From: Fasciola hepatica
Taxonomy: Eukaryota; Platyhelminthes; Trematoda; Plagiorchiida; Fasciolidae
DNA length: 64,000 nucleotides
Assembly: GCA_948099385.1 (NCBI GenBank)
Contig: CANUEZ040000183.1
Coordinates: 310,001 to 374,000 of the forward strand
Reading direction: 5' to 3'
Of this stretch, positions 62,971-64,000 are shown piece after piece. Made by a program: the position numbers and the translations under genes. The notes under the pieces were generated by a model. The model did no database searches. It saw only the letters and a list, made by a program, of their open reading frames with translations, and was not told the DNA's origin. How positions within the stretch are numbered: position 1 is the stretch's first letter; the number at the start of each line of letters is the position of its first letter.

Positions 62971-64000
62971 ACCATAGAAAGACTACCAAGGTACTGCCGG
63001 TATGTGGACGACATCTTCATTATGATGGACAAATATGTTCACCTAGATGAACCAATGGAAGAGTTTAACCAGACTCACAGTGCGCTCAGTTTCACATCCG
63101 AAGTGGAATTAGACGGCAACTTTCATTTTCTGGATGTAAGCCTTACGAAAAGGGAAGATGGGAAGCTCGTCCGCCGCGTCTATCGCAAGCCAACATGGAC
63201 AGGCCAATACACACATTTTGCCAGTTTCGTGCCTCTTAAACGCAAGCAGAACCTAGTTCGATCCCTAGCGTCTCGCATACGAAAGATCTGTTCCGAGGAA
63301 ACAGTGAGTGAGGAATTACATCACATGAGACAAACATTACTAAACAACGGGTATCCGGAACGTTTCATTCAAAAGAACATTTCGGAAGTACCCAAGCGAC
63401 CATTGATAATCACCGCCAAGAAGAAAGAACTGCACATGCAACTTCCCTTCAAAGGAGATGTTAAATGCGAACTACTAGTTCGGCGCCTAAGGGATGCAAT
63501 CGCCCGTACATTTCCCACCGCTACTCTACGCGCCCACTTCACAAGCCGGTCAATGATTTCTATGAATCTCAAAGACAAAATGCCTGTCCTTTCCTCCTCT
63601 ATGTTAACCTATTTATTTGTTTGCTCATGTTCGGCAAGCTATGTAGGCAAAACGACACGGCAACTGTCCCAAAGAATCAAGGAAAACAAACCAGCTTGGC
63701 TGAGAACAGGAACTAGAAGAACCATAACTAGTGCAATCGTAGCGCACCTTGCCGAGACAGGGCACCAGGTAGACAACGAAGCCTTCAAGATAATTTACAA
63801 AGTGCCTGTGAATTCTTCGAAGATCGTTCGCCAAATCACTTTGGGAGCAGCGGAGGCAGTAGCGATTAGGCTGTTAAATCCATCGCTTTGTTCACACAAG
63901 CGATTTGTCAAATCACTGCAGCTACCCTGGCCGCGATCGGAAAATGGGGGACAAAATCATGGTGACCTCGACCGCGACCTTTCAGTCGTGACAGGAAGCA
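62971..64000 (+). CDS. Penelope-like RT plus GIY-YIG endonuclease, 5'-truncated, open to window edge (PLE 2)
   Basis: The frame from 62971 (T I E R L P R Y C R Y V D D) stays open for 343 codons to the last base, with no stop or frameshift. It encodes the C-terminal half of a Penelope-type reverse transcriptase: catalytic YVDD at 63001-63012, the FHFLDVSL block, VYRKPTWTGQYTHFASFVP near 63177-63233, and KRKQNLVRSLASRIRKIC. A GIY-YIG-type domain follows: SYVGKTTRQLSQRIKEN near 63634-63690, IVAHLAETGHQVD, and the Glu-containing AAEAVAIRLLNPSLCSHK near 63850-63900. The RT fingers and N terminus are missing, because the frame begins at the junction with the inverted tail. The block that reads RIKEH in PLE 1 reads RIKEN here. 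It has no start codon of its own. Because it is undamaged, it is probably the youngest insertion in the window. Confidence 0.9.

Noticed and set aside
1..64000. CRISPR arrays, bacterial operons, ribosome binding sites
   Set aside because: Base composition, retroelement content and lack of dense coding show eukaryotic nuclear DNA; no array of regularly spaced repeats was seen.

Overview
This 64 kb window looks like nuclear DNA of a metazoan, most likely a flatworm and probably a trematode. It is AT-rich and almost free of long open frames. It holds degraded Ty3/gypsy, CR1/Jockey-type LINE, Penelope-like and tRNA-derived SINE sequence. The organism call is inference from element types and texture; no host gene, rRNA or intact tRNA gene was found to confirm it. 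Every recognisable coding segment belongs to a transposable element, so the window is probably intergenic or inside very long introns.

Layout. 1-10.5 kb: no recognised gene, an (AT)n tract near 4.1 kb and one copy of an unnamed repeat at 7.5 kb. 10.6-11.6 kb (-): gag/protease relic of a Ty3/gypsy-like element (zinc knuckle, then a DTG protease motif). 13.5 kb: an isolated primer-binding-site-like motif. 16.4 kb: a 63 bp solo 3' end of a Penelope-like element (PLE). 17.9-19.9 kb (-): decayed LINE reverse transcriptase. 27.4 kb: SINE family A. 29.4 and 30.5 kb: other tRNA-like or SINE-C fragments. 31.3-32.5 kb (-): a second, distinct Ty3/gypsy gag/protease relic. 35.36-36.27 kb: a GIY-YIG PLE fragment inside a near-perfect palindrome. 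39.7 and 49.3 kb: SINE B. 45.76-46.36 kb: an inverted pair of SINE A copies. 46.6-47.0 kb (-): a second PLE lineage. 50.7-53.6 kb (+): a LINE with endonuclease and RT pieces, interrupted by a SINE B. 58.1-58.5 kb: an inverted pair of SINE C copies. 62.8-64.0 kb: a PLE with an uninterrupted RT plus GIY-YIG frame of at least 343 codons, running off the window edge.

The most notable signal is the PLEs. Two separate, related insertions (35.4 and 62.8 kb) share one architecture: a 5'-truncated element whose 5' side is fused, with no filler, to an inverted copy of its own 3' tail. In the first, the two tail copies are 336 bp each and identical base for base, while their outermost 25 bp differ from each other. 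The second carries the only undamaged coding sequence in the window.

The elements do not form a pathway. They are layers of insertion: a SINE B sits inside the LINE at 50.7-53.6 kb. SINEs A, B and C carry tRNA-like heads and probably depend or depended on a partner retrotransposon for mobility.
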